Positions 9,112 through 17,771 of a stretch of 64,000 bases of DNA are shown piece by piece. Position numbers and translations under genes: made by a program. The notes under the pieces were generated by a model, which made no database searches, had not been told where the DNA came from, and saw only the letters and a list, made by a program, of their open reading frames with translations. How positions within the stretch are numbered: the first letter of the stretch is position 1; every line of letters starts with the position of its first letter. Source of the DNA: Massilia sp. Root418. GTDB lineage: Bacteria > Pseudomonadota > Gammaproteobacteria > Burkholderiales > Burkholderiaceae_D. The DNA is taken from positions 186,001-250,000 of the forward strand of contig NZ_LMEC01000023.1 of the NCBI RefSeq assembly GCF_001425265.1, written 5' to 3'.

Positions 9112-9230
9112 CGTGTGTCCTAGTCTCTGGTTTTGGTGAATGATCCCAGCATTCTAGAGCGGCGGCCTGCGCCGCGCTTTTCAAATGGCGACACCAATTT
9201 CCGTTTTTTAGCGCCGCTTGGCGCGCCGGC

Positions 9231-9734
9231 TCAGAGCAAGCCCCGGAACTGCCCGCCGTGGAACACCAGCGGCGCCTGCGGGGCCGATTCGCAGTGCTCC
9301 ACCTCGCCCACGAAGATGACGTGGTCGCCCTCCGGGTAGCGGCTGCGGTTGTGGCATTCGAACCACGCGGCCGCGCCCTTCAGGATGGGCTGGCCGGTGC
9401 GCGAGAGCTCGTACTCCACGCTGCTCCAGGGATCCTGGCCGCGGCTGGAGAACAGCTTGGCCAGGTGCGCCTGGCTGGCGTTGAGCACGTTGATCACGTA
9501 GTGCGAATTGCCGGTGAAGATGGGCAGGCTGTTGGCGCCGTTGGCCAGGCTCCACAGCACCAGCGGCGGATCGAGCGAGACCGAATTGAAGGAGCTGGCA
9601 GTCAGGCCGCGGAAGCTGCCGTCGGCCAGGCGGGTAGTGATGACGGTGACGCCGGTGGCGAACTGGGCCAGCGCCTGGCGGAAGTGCAGCGTATCGAATT
9701 CGCGCGAGTCGGCACGGGGGGAGCTAATATTCAT
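9231..9734 (-). CDS. Flavin reductase-like FMN-binding protein
   Basis: The 167-residue product (start MNISSPRAD) belongs to the flavin reductase / HpaC-type split-barrel family, which reduces free FMN or FAD with NAD(P)H and supplies it to a monooxygenase. Typical segments are RQALAQFATGVTVITT, GLTASSFNSVSLDPPLVLWSL and a late GDHVIFVGEVEHCE. An upstream in-frame extension begins with a non-ATG codon, so the ATG at 9734 is preferred. It lies 119 bp upstream of gcdH on the same strand but has no visible monooxygenase partner. It may instead be a stand-alone oxidoreductase. Confidence 0.82.
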   Translation of the reverse strand: MNISSPRADSREFDTLHFRQALAQFATGVTVITTRLADGSFRGLTASSFNSVSLDPPLVLWSLANGANSLPIFTGNSHYVINVLNASQAHLAKLFSSRGQDPWSSVEYELSRTGQPILKGAAAWFECHNRSRYPEGDHVIFVGEVEHCESAPQAPLVFHGGQFRGLL

Positions 9735-9859
9735 GGGGAACCTGTATTTTCCAACATTATGCCAAAGAACCGCACTGCACAGCATTTGCAGGTGCATGCG
9801 CCTGCGCTTTGCGTTACATTAGTCATCATCAAGGCATACTCTGTACAGGGAGGGGCGGT

Positions 9860-10402
9860 ATGACTAGCAATGCGGCGGCGACCGACGTGGCCGTGCTCGG
9901 CGGCGGCTGTTTCTGGTGCCTCGAAGCCGTGTACCTGGAAGTGCGCGGCGTGCTCAGCGTGCAATCGGGCTACACCGGCGGCCAGCAGCCCGACCCCAGC
10001 TACGAGCAGGTGTGCACCGGCGCCACCGGCCATGCCGAAGTGGTGAGGCTGGAGTTCGACCCGGCCGTCATCAGCTACCGCGACCTGCTGGAAATCTTCT
10101 TCACCATCCACGATCCCACCACCCTGAACCGCCAGGGCAACGACGCCGGCACCCAGTACCGCTCGGTGATCTATTACCAGTCGCCGGAGCAGGAGGCCAC
10201 CGCGCGCCAGGTGATCGCCGAAATGGCGGTGGTGTGGGACGCGCCCATCGTCACCGAACTGTCGCCCGCGCAGCCCTACTACCCGGCCGAGGACTACCAC
10301 CAGAACTACTTCGCGCAGCATCCGCTGCAAGGCTATTGCGCCTTCGTGGTGGCGCCCAAGGTAGCCAAGTTCCGCAAGACCTACGGCAGCCGCCTGAAAT
10401 AG
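9860..10402 (+). CDS. msrA: Peptide methionine sulfoxide reductase MsrA
   Basis: MsrA reduces methionine-S-sulfoxide in oxidised proteins, using thioredoxin. The chosen ATG gives 180 residues and follows a strong AGGGAGGGG ribosome site; an in-frame extension upstream lacks one. The catalytic motif GGCFWCLE places Cys17 as nucleophile and Cys20 nearby. The rest of the fold is seen in SGYTGG, GHAEVV, FFTIHDPTTLNRQGNDAGTQYRS and the YYPAEDYHQNYF end. It is divergently transcribed from the flavin reductase gene, with the shared promoter region at 9735-9859. Confidence 0.95.
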   Translation: MTSNAAATDVAVLGGGCFWCLEAVYLEVRGVLSVQSGYTGGQQPDPSYEQVCTGATGHAEVVRLEFDPAVISYRDLLEIFFTIHDPTTLNRQGNDAGTQYRSVIYYQSPEQEATARQVIAEMAVVWDAPIVTELSPAQPYYPAEDYHQNYFAQHPLQGYCAFVVAPKVAKFRKTYGSRLK

Positions 10403-10460
10403 CGCCGGCGCCGCCGGGCCCTTATAACAACAGACAACAACGCGGAAAAGCGTGGCTGCC

Positions 10461-11495
10461 ATGAAGGTCGTGATCGTCGATGACACCCACATCAACCTGG
10501 TGTTGATGTCGCGCCTGATCGGCAAGCTCGATGGCGTGGAAACCGTCAGCTTCCAGGCCGCGCGCCCGGCGCTGGACTGGTGCAACAGCCATGCCTGGGA
10601 TTTGCTGATCCTGGACTACATGATGCCGGACATGGACGGCCTGGCGCTGATCGCGGCGCTGGCCCATGGCGAACACGCCGACCCGCGCGAGCGCCCGCCG
10701 GTGCTGATGGTCACCGCCAGCACCGACGTGGACGTGCGCCACCGCGCGCTGGAAAACGGCGCCAGCGACTTCCTGATCAAGCCGATCGACAAGGTGGAAT
10801 TCCTGGCCCGCACGCGCAACATGCTGCAGCTGCGCCGCGCCACCGTGGGCCTGCGCGACGAAGTGCGCAAGGCCACCGCCGAACTGCGCGCGCGCGAGCG
10901 CGAAACCATCATGCTGCTGGCGCGGGCCTCCGAATACCGCGATCCCGAAACCGGCGCCCACATCCTGCGCATGGCGCATTACTCGCGCCTGATCGCCGCC
11001 GAGCTGGGCTTGTCCGAGCAGGAGCAGGAGGACATCCTGAACGCGGCCCCCATGCACGACGTGGGCAAGGTCGGCACGCCGGACCAGATCCTGCTCAAGC
11101 CGGGCCGCCTGAACGCGGAGGAGATGGCGGTGATGCGCCAGCATGCGCAAATGGGCTACGACATCCTGAAGGGCAGCCAGGCGCGCATGCTGCAGCTGGC
11201 CGCCGAGATCGCGCTGAGCCACCACGAGCGCTGGGACGGCGGCGGCTACCCGAACGGCCATGCCGGCGAGCGCATTCCGCTGGTGGGGCGCATCGTGGCC
11301 GTGGCCGACGTGTTCGATGCCCTCACCAGCGTGCGCCCCTACAAGCAGGCCTGGAGCATGGAGCAGGCGCGCCAGTACCTGCTGGACAACAGCGGCAGCC
11401 ATTTCGATGCGCGCTGCGTGAACGCGCTGCTGGCGCGCTGGGGCGAGGTGCTGGCCATCAGCGCGCGCTACCGGGACGAGGGCCGGCCGGCCTGA
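10461..11495 (+). CDS. Response regulator with REC and HD-GYP domains (cyclic-di-GMP phosphodiesterase)
   Basis: The 344-residue product has a receiver (about 1-120; LDYMMPDMDG with the phospho-acceptor Asp, and a late KPIDK lysine) and an HD-GYP domain (about 155-340). The catalytic MHDVGK, HHERWDGGGYP and DVFDALTS motifs are all intact, so it should degrade c-di-GMP to pGpG or GMP. A GTG nine bases upstream is an alternative start, but GGAAAAG is better spaced for the ATG used here. The hybrid kinase gene begins 21 bp downstream, so the two are almost certainly an operon and possibly a cognate pair. The same arrangement recurs at 36762-41323. Confidence 0.9.
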   Translation: MKVVIVDDTHINLVLMSRLIGKLDGVETVSFQAARPALDWCNSHAWDLLILDYMMPDMDGLALIAALAHGEHADPRERPPVLMVTASTDVDVRHRALENGASDFLIKPIDKVEFLARTRNMLQLRRATVGLRDEVRKATAELRARERETIMLLARASEYRDPETGAHILRMAHYSRLIAAELGLSEQEQEDILNAAPMHDVGKVGTPDQILLKPGRLNAEEMAVMRQHAQMGYDILKGSQARMLQLAAEIALSHHERWDGGGYPNGHAGERIPLVGRIVAVADVFDALTSVRPYKQAWSMEQARQYLLDNSGSHFDARCVNALLARWGEVLAISARYRDEGRPA

Positions 11496-11516
11496 GGCCC
11501 GGCCGGCTGCGCCGCC

Positions 11517-13748
11517 ATGCAGTACGCCCGCCTGCTCAACCTGGTCCAGCGCGCGCTGGGCGCGCAGGACGACGCGGAAATGCAGCAGCGCCTGGCGCAG
11601 CTGCGCGCCATCGGCGAAACCACCCTGGCCAACGGCTTGCTGGCCCTGCTGGTGGAAGGCGAGCGCGCCGATCCGGGCCCGGGCCCCGGCCTGCCGCCGC
11701 AGCCGCAGCCGGAATCGGAGGAAGACGTGCGCCACCGCCAGGAGCTCACCGAGCAGATCCTGGACCAGCTGCCCATCCCGGTGTTCCTGAAGGACCGCGA
11801 GGGCCACTTCCTGCGTTTTAACAAGCGCTTCGAGGAATTCACGCAGCGCACGCGCGAGGAAATCCTGGGCCGCACCATCGACCATATCGCCTCGCCGCGC
11901 TGGGCCGAGGCCACGCGCGCCGAGGACAGCCTGGCCTGGCGCAGCGGCCGCATGGTGACCAGCGAACGGCGCCTGATGAGCTTTGACCCGCCGCGCGACG
12001 TGCTGGTCAGCCGCAGCGTCATCAACAGCGGCGGGCGCAGCTATATGCTGGGCTACTTCATCGACATCAGCGAGCAGCGCGCCGCGCGCGACGCCATGCA
12101 GCGCGCGGTGGAATCGGCCGAAGCGGCCAGCCGCGCCAAGAGCGAGTTCCTGGCCAATATGAGCCACGAGGTGCGCACGCCGATGAACGGCATCCTGGGC
12201 ATGACGGAGCTGGTGCTGGAGTCCGGCCTCACCCCCGAGCAGCGCGCCGACATCGGCCTGGTGAAAGCCTCGGCCGATGCCTTGCTGGCCATCGTCAACG
12301 ACATCCTGGATTTTTCCAAGATCGAGGCCGGCAAGCTGGACCTGGAGGACGTGCCTTTCGACCTGCGCCAGATGGTGCAGGACAGCGTGCGCGTGATGGC
12401 GCTGCGGGCGCGCCAGAAGGGGCTGGCGCTGCGCTGCGAGCTGCCGGCCTCGCTGCCGCGCGCCGTGAAGGGCGACCCGGGCCGGCTGCGGCAGGTGCTG
12501 ATCAACCTGATCGGCAACGCCATCAAGTTCACCGCTGCCGGCAGCGTCACGGTGGCGGCGGCGCCCGGGCGCGAGGACGACCAGCGCTGCGACGTGACCT
12601 TCTCGGTGACCGACACCGGCATCGGCATCCCGCTGGAGAAGCAGAAGCTGATCTTCGAAGCCTTCGCCCAGGTGGACGGCTCCACCACGCGCGAATACGG
12701 CGGCACCGGGCTGGGGCTGACCATCTGCCGCCGGCTGGTGATCCTGATGCAGGGCCAGATCGGCGTGTTCAGTGCGCCGGGCGCGGGCAGCACCTTCAGC
12801 TTCACGGTGCCGCTGCGGCACACCGGCGTGGCGCCGGCCGCCCCGCTGGCCGTCCAGCAGGCGCCGCCGCGCGCACTGCCGGTGCCCGAGGGGGGCGATG
12901 CGCGCAGCGGCCACGACCGCCGCGCCGCCGCCTCGGCTGGCCAGCCCGGCGCGCCGGCCGAGGCGCGCGCCGGCAGCCTGCGGGTGCTGCTGGCGGAGGA
13001 CAACGCGGTCAACCAGCGCCTGGCGCTGCGCCTGCTGGAAAAACTGGGCCACCGCGCCACCTTGGTCGACAGCGGCGTGGCGGCGCTGGAATACGCCACC
13101 GGCGTGGCTTACGACGCGGTGCTGATGGACGTGCAGATGCCCGGCCTGGACGGCCTGGCCGCCGCCCGCCACATCCGCCTGTGGGAACAGGCCAGGGAGC
13201 AGTCCGCGGAACCGGGACGCGGACGCCTGCCCATCATCGCCATGACTGCGCGCGCCATGGCGGGCGACCGCGAGCGCTGCCTGGAAGCGGGCATGGACGG
13301 CTATCTGTCCAAGCCCATCAGCCTGGCGCGCTTGCGCGAAGCGCTGGAGCGCTGCACCGCCGCATGCGCATATGGCGGCGGGCGCGGTGACGCGCGCGGT
13401 GACGGGTGCGGTGAACATGGCGGCCCGCCGGTGCTGGACTGGCAAGCCGCGCTGCAGCGGCTCGATGGCGACGCGGAGCTGCTGCGCGAACTGGCCGCGC
13501 TGTTCCTGCAGGACGGCCCGCAGCTGTGGCGCGACGTGGCGGACGCGCTGGCCGCGCAGGACGTTGAAGGCGCGGCGCGCGCCGTGCACAGCCTGAAGGG
13601 GGTGCTGATGAATTTCGGCGCCGCGCGCGCCATCGCCGCGGCAGACAGCCGGAGCATGGCCGCCCTGGAGGCGGCGCTGCAGCAGCTCTACGCCGCGCTG
13701 TGCGAGGCCCTGGCCGCTGGCGCCCCGCTCCCTGGGGGCCCCGCTTGA
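11517..13748 (+). CDS. Hybrid sensor histidine kinase (PAS-HisKA-HATPase-REC-Hpt)
   Basis: The 743-residue protein has no obvious transmembrane segment and is probably cytosolic. Order: short N-terminal helical region with a Pro-rich stretch (about 52-68), PAS (about 78-195), HisKA with FLANMSHEVRTP and phospho-His217, HATPase_c with N/G boxes (NLIGNAIKF, DTGIGI, GGTGLGLTI), receiver (about 489-610, acceptor Asp538 in LMDVQMPGLDG) and a C-terminal Hpt with His691 in AVHSLKG. This is a complete four-step phosphorelay that probably ends on the HD-GYP regulator encoded just upstream. A Gly/Arg-rich linker (about 620-640) precedes the Hpt. No good Shine-Dalgarno precedes the ATG. Confidence 0.88.
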   Translation: MQYARLLNLVQRALGAQDDAEMQQRLAQLRAIGETTLANGLLALLVEGERADPGPGPGLPPQPQPESEEDVRHRQELTEQILDQLPIPVFLKDREGHFLRFNKRFEEFTQRTREEILGRTIDHIASPRWAEATRAEDSLAWRSGRMVTSERRLMSFDPPRDVLVSRSVINSGGRSYMLGYFIDISEQRAARDAMQRAVESAEAASRAKSEFLANMSHEVRTPMNGILGMTELVLESGLTPEQRADIGLVKASADALLAIVNDILDFSKIEAGKLDLEDVPFDLRQMVQDSVRVMALRARQKGLALRCELPASLPRAVKGDPGRLRQVLINLIGNAIKFTAAGSVTVAAAPGREDDQRCDVTFSVTDTGIGIPLEKQKLIFEAFAQVDGSTTREYGGTGLGLTICRRLVILMQGQIGVFSAPGAGSTFSFTVPLRHTGVAPAAPLAVQQAPPRALPVPEGGDARSGHDRRAAASAGQPGAPAEARAGSLRVLLAEDNAVNQRLALRLLEKLGHRATLVDSGVAALEYATGVAYDAVLMDVQMPGLDGLAAARHIRLWEQAREQSAEPGRGRLPIIAMTARAMAGDRERCLEAGMDGYLSKPISLARLREALERCTAACAYGGGRGDARGDGCGEHGGPPVLDWQAALQRLDGDAELLRELAALFLQDGPQLWRDVADALAAQDVEGAARAVHSLKGVLMNFGAARAIAAADSRSMAALEAALQQLYAALCEALAAGAPLPGGPA

Positions 13749-13760
13749 TCCGCGCCCGGG

Positions 13761-14978
13761 TTATGGCAACGGCTGCTGCTGGTACATATACCCGCGCGAC
13801 CAGGGCAGGGCGCGCGGATGCCGCCCGGCCTTGCCGCACACGATCTGGTACAAGCTCAGCAGGTCCTGCTCGAAGCCGTACACGCAGCCCGCCAGGTACA
13901 CATGCCAGATGCGGAAGCGCTTCTCGCCCGCCAGCGCCTTGATGCTATCCGCGTTGGCCTCGAAATTGTCGGTCCAGATCGAACAGGTGCGCGCATAGTG
14001 GCGCCGCAGGTTCTCCACGTCATACGCCTCCAGGCCGCCCTGCTGCATGGCTTTCAGCACCTGCCCCAGGTGCACCAGTTCGCCGTGCGGGAACACGTAT
14101 TTGTCGATGAATTCCCCGCCGCCGTACGGCGTTTCGCCGTTGTCCGGATCGGTGCTGGTGATGCCATGGTTCATGGCCACGCCATCCTCCGCCAGCAGGC
14201 GGTTCATGGTGCTGAAATAGTCCGGCAAATGCTTCAGGCCCACGTGCTCGAACATGCCCACGCTGGTGATGCGGTCGAAGCGGCCGCGCACGTCGCGGTA
14301 ATCCTCCAGCCGGATCTCCACCAAGTGCGCCAGGCCCGCCTCGCGCACCCGTTCCCGCGCCAGCTCATATTGGTTCTGCGACAGCGTGATGCCGACGCAG
14401 CGCGCGCCGTAGCGCTCCGCCGCGCGCATGGCCAGCGCGCCCCAGCCGCAGCCGATGTCGAGCAGCGTCTGCCCGGGCTGCAGCCGGATCTTGGCCAGGA
14501 TGTGGTCGATTTTCCTGGCCTGGGCGGTGGCCAGGTCCTCGTCGCCGCGTTCGAAATAGGCGCAGGAATACACCATGGCCGGGTCCAGGAACTGCTGATA
14601 GAAGGCGTTGGAAACGTCGTAGTGGTAGCGGATCGCCTCCGCGTCCTTCTTGCGGTCGTGGCTGAAGTTGCGCGCGATGCGGGCGAAGCGGCCGCGCTCC
14701 TTGAGCGTGGAGCGCGCCAGCGCGTTCACCACGGCGATCATGTCGCGCGCCGCGCCGCGCACCTCGATCAGGCCTTCCACGTAAGCCGAACCGAGGTTCG
14801 ACAGCGACGGCGTGAGCAGGTAGCGCGCGGCCGACGCGTGCGGCAGCCGTATCGTCACGCGCGGCGGCTCAGGGGAAAAATCGAACTGCTGGCCGTTCCA
14901 CAGTTCGATGCGCAAGGGCGTGGCGATTTGATGCCGGACGCCTGCCATCCATGCGCTGAGTCGGTTTTGCGCGAACAC
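13761..14978 (-). CDS. cfa: Cyclopropane-fatty-acyl-phospholipid synthase
   Basis: Cfa transfers a methylene from S-adenosylmethionine to unsaturated acyl chains of membrane phospholipids, an adaptation to acid and stationary phase. The 405-residue product has the SAM-binding motif LLDIGCGWG (about residues 171-179), ITLSQNQYE, the SVGMFEHVG active-site segment and a family-typical Y-rich C-terminal half. The start is a GTG with an excellent GGGAGG ribosome site 5 nt upstream. It lies 15 bp downstream of the hemerythrin-PdxH gene on the same strand, so the two are likely co-transcribed. It converges on the hybrid kinase gene, 12 bp away. Confidence 0.9.
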   Translation of the reverse strand: MFAQNRLSAWMAGVRHQIATPLRIELWNGQQFDFSPEPPRVTIRLPHASAARYLLTPSLSNLGSAYVEGLIEVRGAARDMIAVVNALARSTLKERGRFARIARNFSHDRKKDAEAIRYHYDVSNAFYQQFLDPAMVYSCAYFERGDEDLATAQARKIDHILAKIRLQPGQTLLDIGCGWGALAMRAAERYGARCVGITLSQNQYELARERVREAGLAHLVEIRLEDYRDVRGRFDRITSVGMFEHVGLKHLPDYFSTMNRLLAEDGVAMNHGITSTDPDNGETPYGGGEFIDKYVFPHGELVHLGQVLKAMQQGGLEAYDVENLRRHYARTCSIWTDNFEANADSIKALAGEKRFRIWHVYLAGCVYGFEQDLLSLYQIVCGKAGRHPRALPWSRGYMYQQQPLP

Positions 14979-14993
14979 GGTTGCCTCCCATGG

Positions 14994-16205
14994 TCAGGGC
15001 TGCAAGCGCTCCTTCTTCCAGCTGCCGTCCGCTTGCAGCGTAAATACAATCCGGTCGTGGAAGCGCGAGCGGCGGCCCTGCCAGAACTCCACCCGCTCCG
15101 GCACCAGGCGGTAGCCACCCCAGTGCGGCGGGCGCTGCGGCTGGCCGCCGCTGGCCGCTTCCACGGCCGCATAATTCTGTTCCATCGCGTTCCTGCTGTC
15201 GATGTGCTCGCTTTGCTGCGAAGCGATCGCCGCCAACTGGCTCTTCACGGGCCGGCTGTAAAAATACTTGTCGCTCTCCTCGGCCGAGGTTTTCTCGACG
15301 CGGCCCTCGATGCGCACCTGGCGTTCCAGCTCGCGCCAGAAAAACAGCAGGGCCGCATGCGGGTTCTGCGCTAGCTGCCGGCCTTTCTGGCTCTCGTAAT
15401 TGGTGTACCAGGTGAAACCGCGCGCGTCGTACTGCTTGATCAGCACGATGCGCGAGGTGGGCTTGCCGTCCGCCCCCACGGTGGCCACGCTCATGGCGTT
15501 CGCTTCCAGCACTTCGGCTTTCATGGCTTCATCGAACCATTTGGCGAACTGGTCCACAGGGTGGTCCAGCGTATCCGTTTCATCCAGGCTGGCGCGGCCG
15601 TAATCGAGCCGCAGGTCGGCGATGTCCACGCCGGCCGCCACCGCCTTGGCGGCCGCCTGGGGCGCCGCTGCCGGGGCCAGGCCGCGGCGCGCCTGCATCG
15701 CCTCGCCCAGTTCCTGCATTTGCGCCGGGCTGAACAGCCGCTTGGCCATCGGCGCGATCTTTTGTTCTTCCTGCTCCATGTGGGCGGTGTAGTCGGCCAC
15801 GAACTGCGCCACCGCTGAAGCGGACAGGGCCGTATCTGTCCCTGTGGCAATTTTGTTAAGTTGTGATTTTATTATATGCCAATCCGCGTCCATTTGCTGA
15901 TGCTGCGCAAGGATGCGCGGCACCAGATCGTGTAGCACGGCGGCATCCTCGCCGCGCGCGGTGGCGTCCAGCATGGGCAGCAGGTTCTGCTCTTCATCCT
16001 CGTGGTGCAGGTGGGCGGCGTTGCTGAAGTATTTCAGCACCGCCTGCGCCGCCTGGCGCGCCTGCTCGTCGGCGCCGTGCTGCGGCAGGTGGGCCAGCAG
16101 GTTCTGCAGGGTCTGCAGCTGCTTGCGGATGCGGTCGTGGCAATGCTTCAGGACGGCGATGGGCTGGCCGAAGTCGGGCGCCGTGTCGATCAGGGAGGTG
16201 CTCAT
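14994..16205 (-). CDS. pdxH: Fusion of a hemerythrin (HHE) domain to pyridoxamine 5'-phosphate oxidase PdxH
   Basis: The single 403-residue frame encodes two complete domains. Residues about 10-160 form a hemerythrin-like four-helix bundle with the di-iron ligand pattern His23, His68-x3-Glu72, His102, His142-x3-Glu146. After an Ala-rich linker (about 174-192), residues 193-403 are a full-length FMN enzyme that oxidises PNP/PMP to PLP with O2. PdxH features are RIVLIKQYD, YTNYESQKGRQL, ERQVRIEGRVEK, SRPVKSQ, the FWQGRRSRFHDR site (Arg381, His383) and the terminal RLQP. PdxH proteins are usually about 210 residues and start near IADLRLDYGRASLDE, exactly where the second domain begins. A GTG at 15629 could start a PdxH-only form but has no evident ribosome site. 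The cfa gene follows in the same operon. Confidence 0.9.
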   Translation of the reverse strand: MSTSLIDTAPDFGQPIAVLKHCHDRIRKQLQTLQNLLAHLPQHGADEQARQAAQAVLKYFSNAAHLHHEDEEQNLLPMLDATARGEDAAVLHDLVPRILAQHQQMDADWHIIKSQLNKIATGTDTALSASAVAQFVADYTAHMEQEEQKIAPMAKRLFSPAQMQELGEAMQARRGLAPAAAPQAAAKAVAAGVDIADLRLDYGRASLDETDTLDHPVDQFAKWFDEAMKAEVLEANAMSVATVGADGKPTSRIVLIKQYDARGFTWYTNYESQKGRQLAQNPHAALLFFWRELERQVRIEGRVEKTSAEESDKYFYSRPVKSQLAAIASQQSEHIDSRNAMEQNYAAVEAASGGQPQRPPHWGGYRLVPERVEFWQGRRSRFHDRIVFTLQADGSWKKERLQP

Positions 16206-16286
16206 GGTGGGGCTCGTCGGGTTGGCTATGGATAGTCAGCCATTCTAGAATAAATCCTTTCCGCCCGCGTCCGCTAAAATGGCGGC

Positions 16287-17117
16287 ATGACTGCACTGAC
16301 ATCCCCCCCAAACCCTGAGGTCGACTTCGAGCGCCGCTTTGGCGGCATCGGCCGCCTGTACGGCCAGCCGGCGCTGGAACGCTTCCGCAACGCCCACATC
16401 TGCGTCATCGGCGTGGGCGGCGTCGGCTCCTGGATTGTCGAGGCGCTGGCGCGCAGCGCCATCGGCCGCCTGACGCTGATCGACCTCGACAACGTGGCCG
16501 AATCGAACATCAACCGCCAGATCCAGGCCATGACCGGCACCGTGGGCCAGGCCAAGATCCACGCGCTGGCCGAGCGCATCGCCCAGATCAACCCCTATTG
16601 CCAGGTGACCCAGGTGGAAGATTTCATCGAGCCGGATAACCTGGAGCAGATGGTGGGCGTGGGCCGCTACGACTACGTGGTCGACGCCATCGACAGCGCC
16701 AAGGCCAAGACGGCGCTGGTGGCGCATTGCCACCGCCACCAGATTCCGCTGATCGTGATCGGCAGCGCGGGCGGCAAGACCGACCCGGCCAAGATCGAAG
16801 TGCGCGACCTGTCCAAGACCGAGCAAGAGCCGCTGCTCAAGAAAGTGCGGCGCCGCCTGCGCAGCGACTACGGCTTCCCGCCCGGCATGAAGAACAAATA
16901 CCACATCGACGCCGTATTCTCGATGGAACCGCTGCAGCTGCCCAACACTGGCGAAGCGTGCTCGATCGACGGCGACGAGCGCGCCGTGACGGGCCTGAAC
17001 TGCGCCGGCTACGGCTCCGCCGTGGTGGTCACCGCCACCTTCGGCATGGTCGCCGCCGGCCACGTGCTCAACAAACTCGCCGCCCAAGCCGCCACCCCCA
17101 CCCCCCAAGCAGCCTGA
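16287..17117 (+). CDS. tcdA: tRNA threonylcarbamoyladenosine dehydratase TcdA (CsdL)
   Basis: TcdA is an E1-like enzyme that ATP-dependently cyclises t6A37 of tRNA to ct6A. The 276-residue product has the adenylate-binding GVGGVGSW loop (about 42-49), an LDNVAESNINRQ catalytic region, VDAIDSAKAKTAL, and the TcdA-specific LSKTEQEPLLKKVRRRLR segment that distinguishes it from ThiF and MoeB. It acts on the product of the Sua5 pathway encoded at 1087. It is transcribed divergently from pdxH across an 81-bp gap, and a palindromic terminator follows immediately after the stop. Confidence 0.93.
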   Translation: MTALTSPPNPEVDFERRFGGIGRLYGQPALERFRNAHICVIGVGGVGSWIVEALARSAIGRLTLIDLDNVAESNINRQIQAMTGTVGQAKIHALAERIAQINPYCQVTQVEDFIEPDNLEQMVGVGRYDYVVDAIDSAKAKTALVAHCHRHQIPLIVIGSAGGKTDPAKIEVRDLSKTEQEPLLKKVRRRLRSDYGFPPGMKNKYHIDAVFSMEPLQLPNTGEACSIDGDERAVTGLNCAGYGSAVVVTATFGMVAAGHVLNKLAAQAATPTPQAA

Positions 17118-17169
17118 GCCGCATTTTCCCCACTTCGGGGTCTGACCCCGAATTGGGGAAAAATGCGGC
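17118..17169. terminator. Large palindromic terminator/repeat after tcdA
   Basis: Arms 17118-17140 and 17146-17169 pair almost completely (GCCGCATTTT...CCCCACTTCGGGG against CCCCGAATTGGGGAAAAATGCGGC) around a TCTGA loop. It lies between the converging tcdA and thpR genes. The centre GGGGTCTGACCCC is close to the palindrome at 7877, suggesting a dispersed repeat family used as terminators. Confidence 0.75.
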
Positions 17170-17199
17170 TTAGCTCGCCTGCGTAAGGGCTTGATTTAC

Positions 17200-17736
17200 T
17201 TACGCATGTTTTACGGCAATGGGGAGGTAGATGCCGCTGGGGAAGGATTCGACTAGCGCGACTTCGGCGGCGCGCCAGGGCACGGGCGCGAACGGGGTGG
17301 CGGGCGGGGCGCTTTGGGCGTCGCGCGCCAGCGTGACGTGGGGCTTGAATTGGCCGTGCGTGGCGGCTGAGAATCCGGCCGCTTCCAGCCGCGCCATCAG
17401 CTCGGCCTGCAGCGCCAGCAGCGCCGGCGGCGGCGTCGACATGCCGGCCCAGGCGATGCGTGGACGCTGGAAGTAGCCCAGGCAATCGATCCGCAGCCGC
17501 AGCTCCGGCACCGCCAGCCCTTCCAGTATCGCCAGCAGCGGCGCCAGCGCGGCGGCCGGCTGCTGCCCCAGGAAGGCCAGCGTCAAGTGCAGCTTGGCCG
17601 GCGCGATGGCGCGTCCCGGCGCCAGCGGCTGCAGGCCCGCGAGCGCGGCGCGCGTGTCCTCATCCGGCCACAGCGCGAAAAAAAGCTTGTGGCCGGACGG
17701 CTGAATAATTGCATCGGGTGGCTGATTTGTTATCAT
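17200..17736 (-). CDS. thpR: RNA 2',3'-cyclic phosphodiesterase / 2'-5' RNA ligase
   Basis: The 178-residue product is a two-lobed 2H phosphoesterase. The two HxTx motifs are visible as His50-x-Thr52 (HLTLAFLG) and His133-x-Thr135 (HVTLAR). Family members hydrolyse 2',3'-cyclic phosphates on RNA; the physiological substrate is unsettled. The ATG at 17736 (MITNQPP) is preferred over an upstream TTG that adds seven residues. The gene is divergent from the FKBP gene with only 35 bp between starts, so their promoters must overlap. Confidence 0.85.
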   Translation of the reverse strand: MITNQPPDAIIQPSGHKLFFALWPDEDTRAALAGLQPLAPGRAIAPAKLHLTLAFLGQQPAAALAPLLAILEGLAVPELRLRIDCLGYFQRPRIAWAGMSTPPPALLALQAELMARLEAAGFSAATHGQFKPHVTLARDAQSAPPATPFAPVPWRAAEVALVESFPSGIYLPIAVKHA

Positions 17737-17771
17737 GTGCGTCGCTTGAAACTTCAACGAAAGAATACATC

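Noticed and set aside
10422..13589. A 1055-codon open frame on the minus strand opposite the HD-GYP and kinase genes
   Set aside because: It is antisense to two genes with intact catalytic motifs. Its translation is compositionally biased (His, Arg, Ala, Gln) with no domain, as expected in GC-rich DNA.
15627..15629. Independent start of a separate PdxH protein at an internal GTG
   Set aside because: No ribosome site precedes it and the frame from the hemerythrin start is uninterrupted. It is kept only as a possible secondary start.
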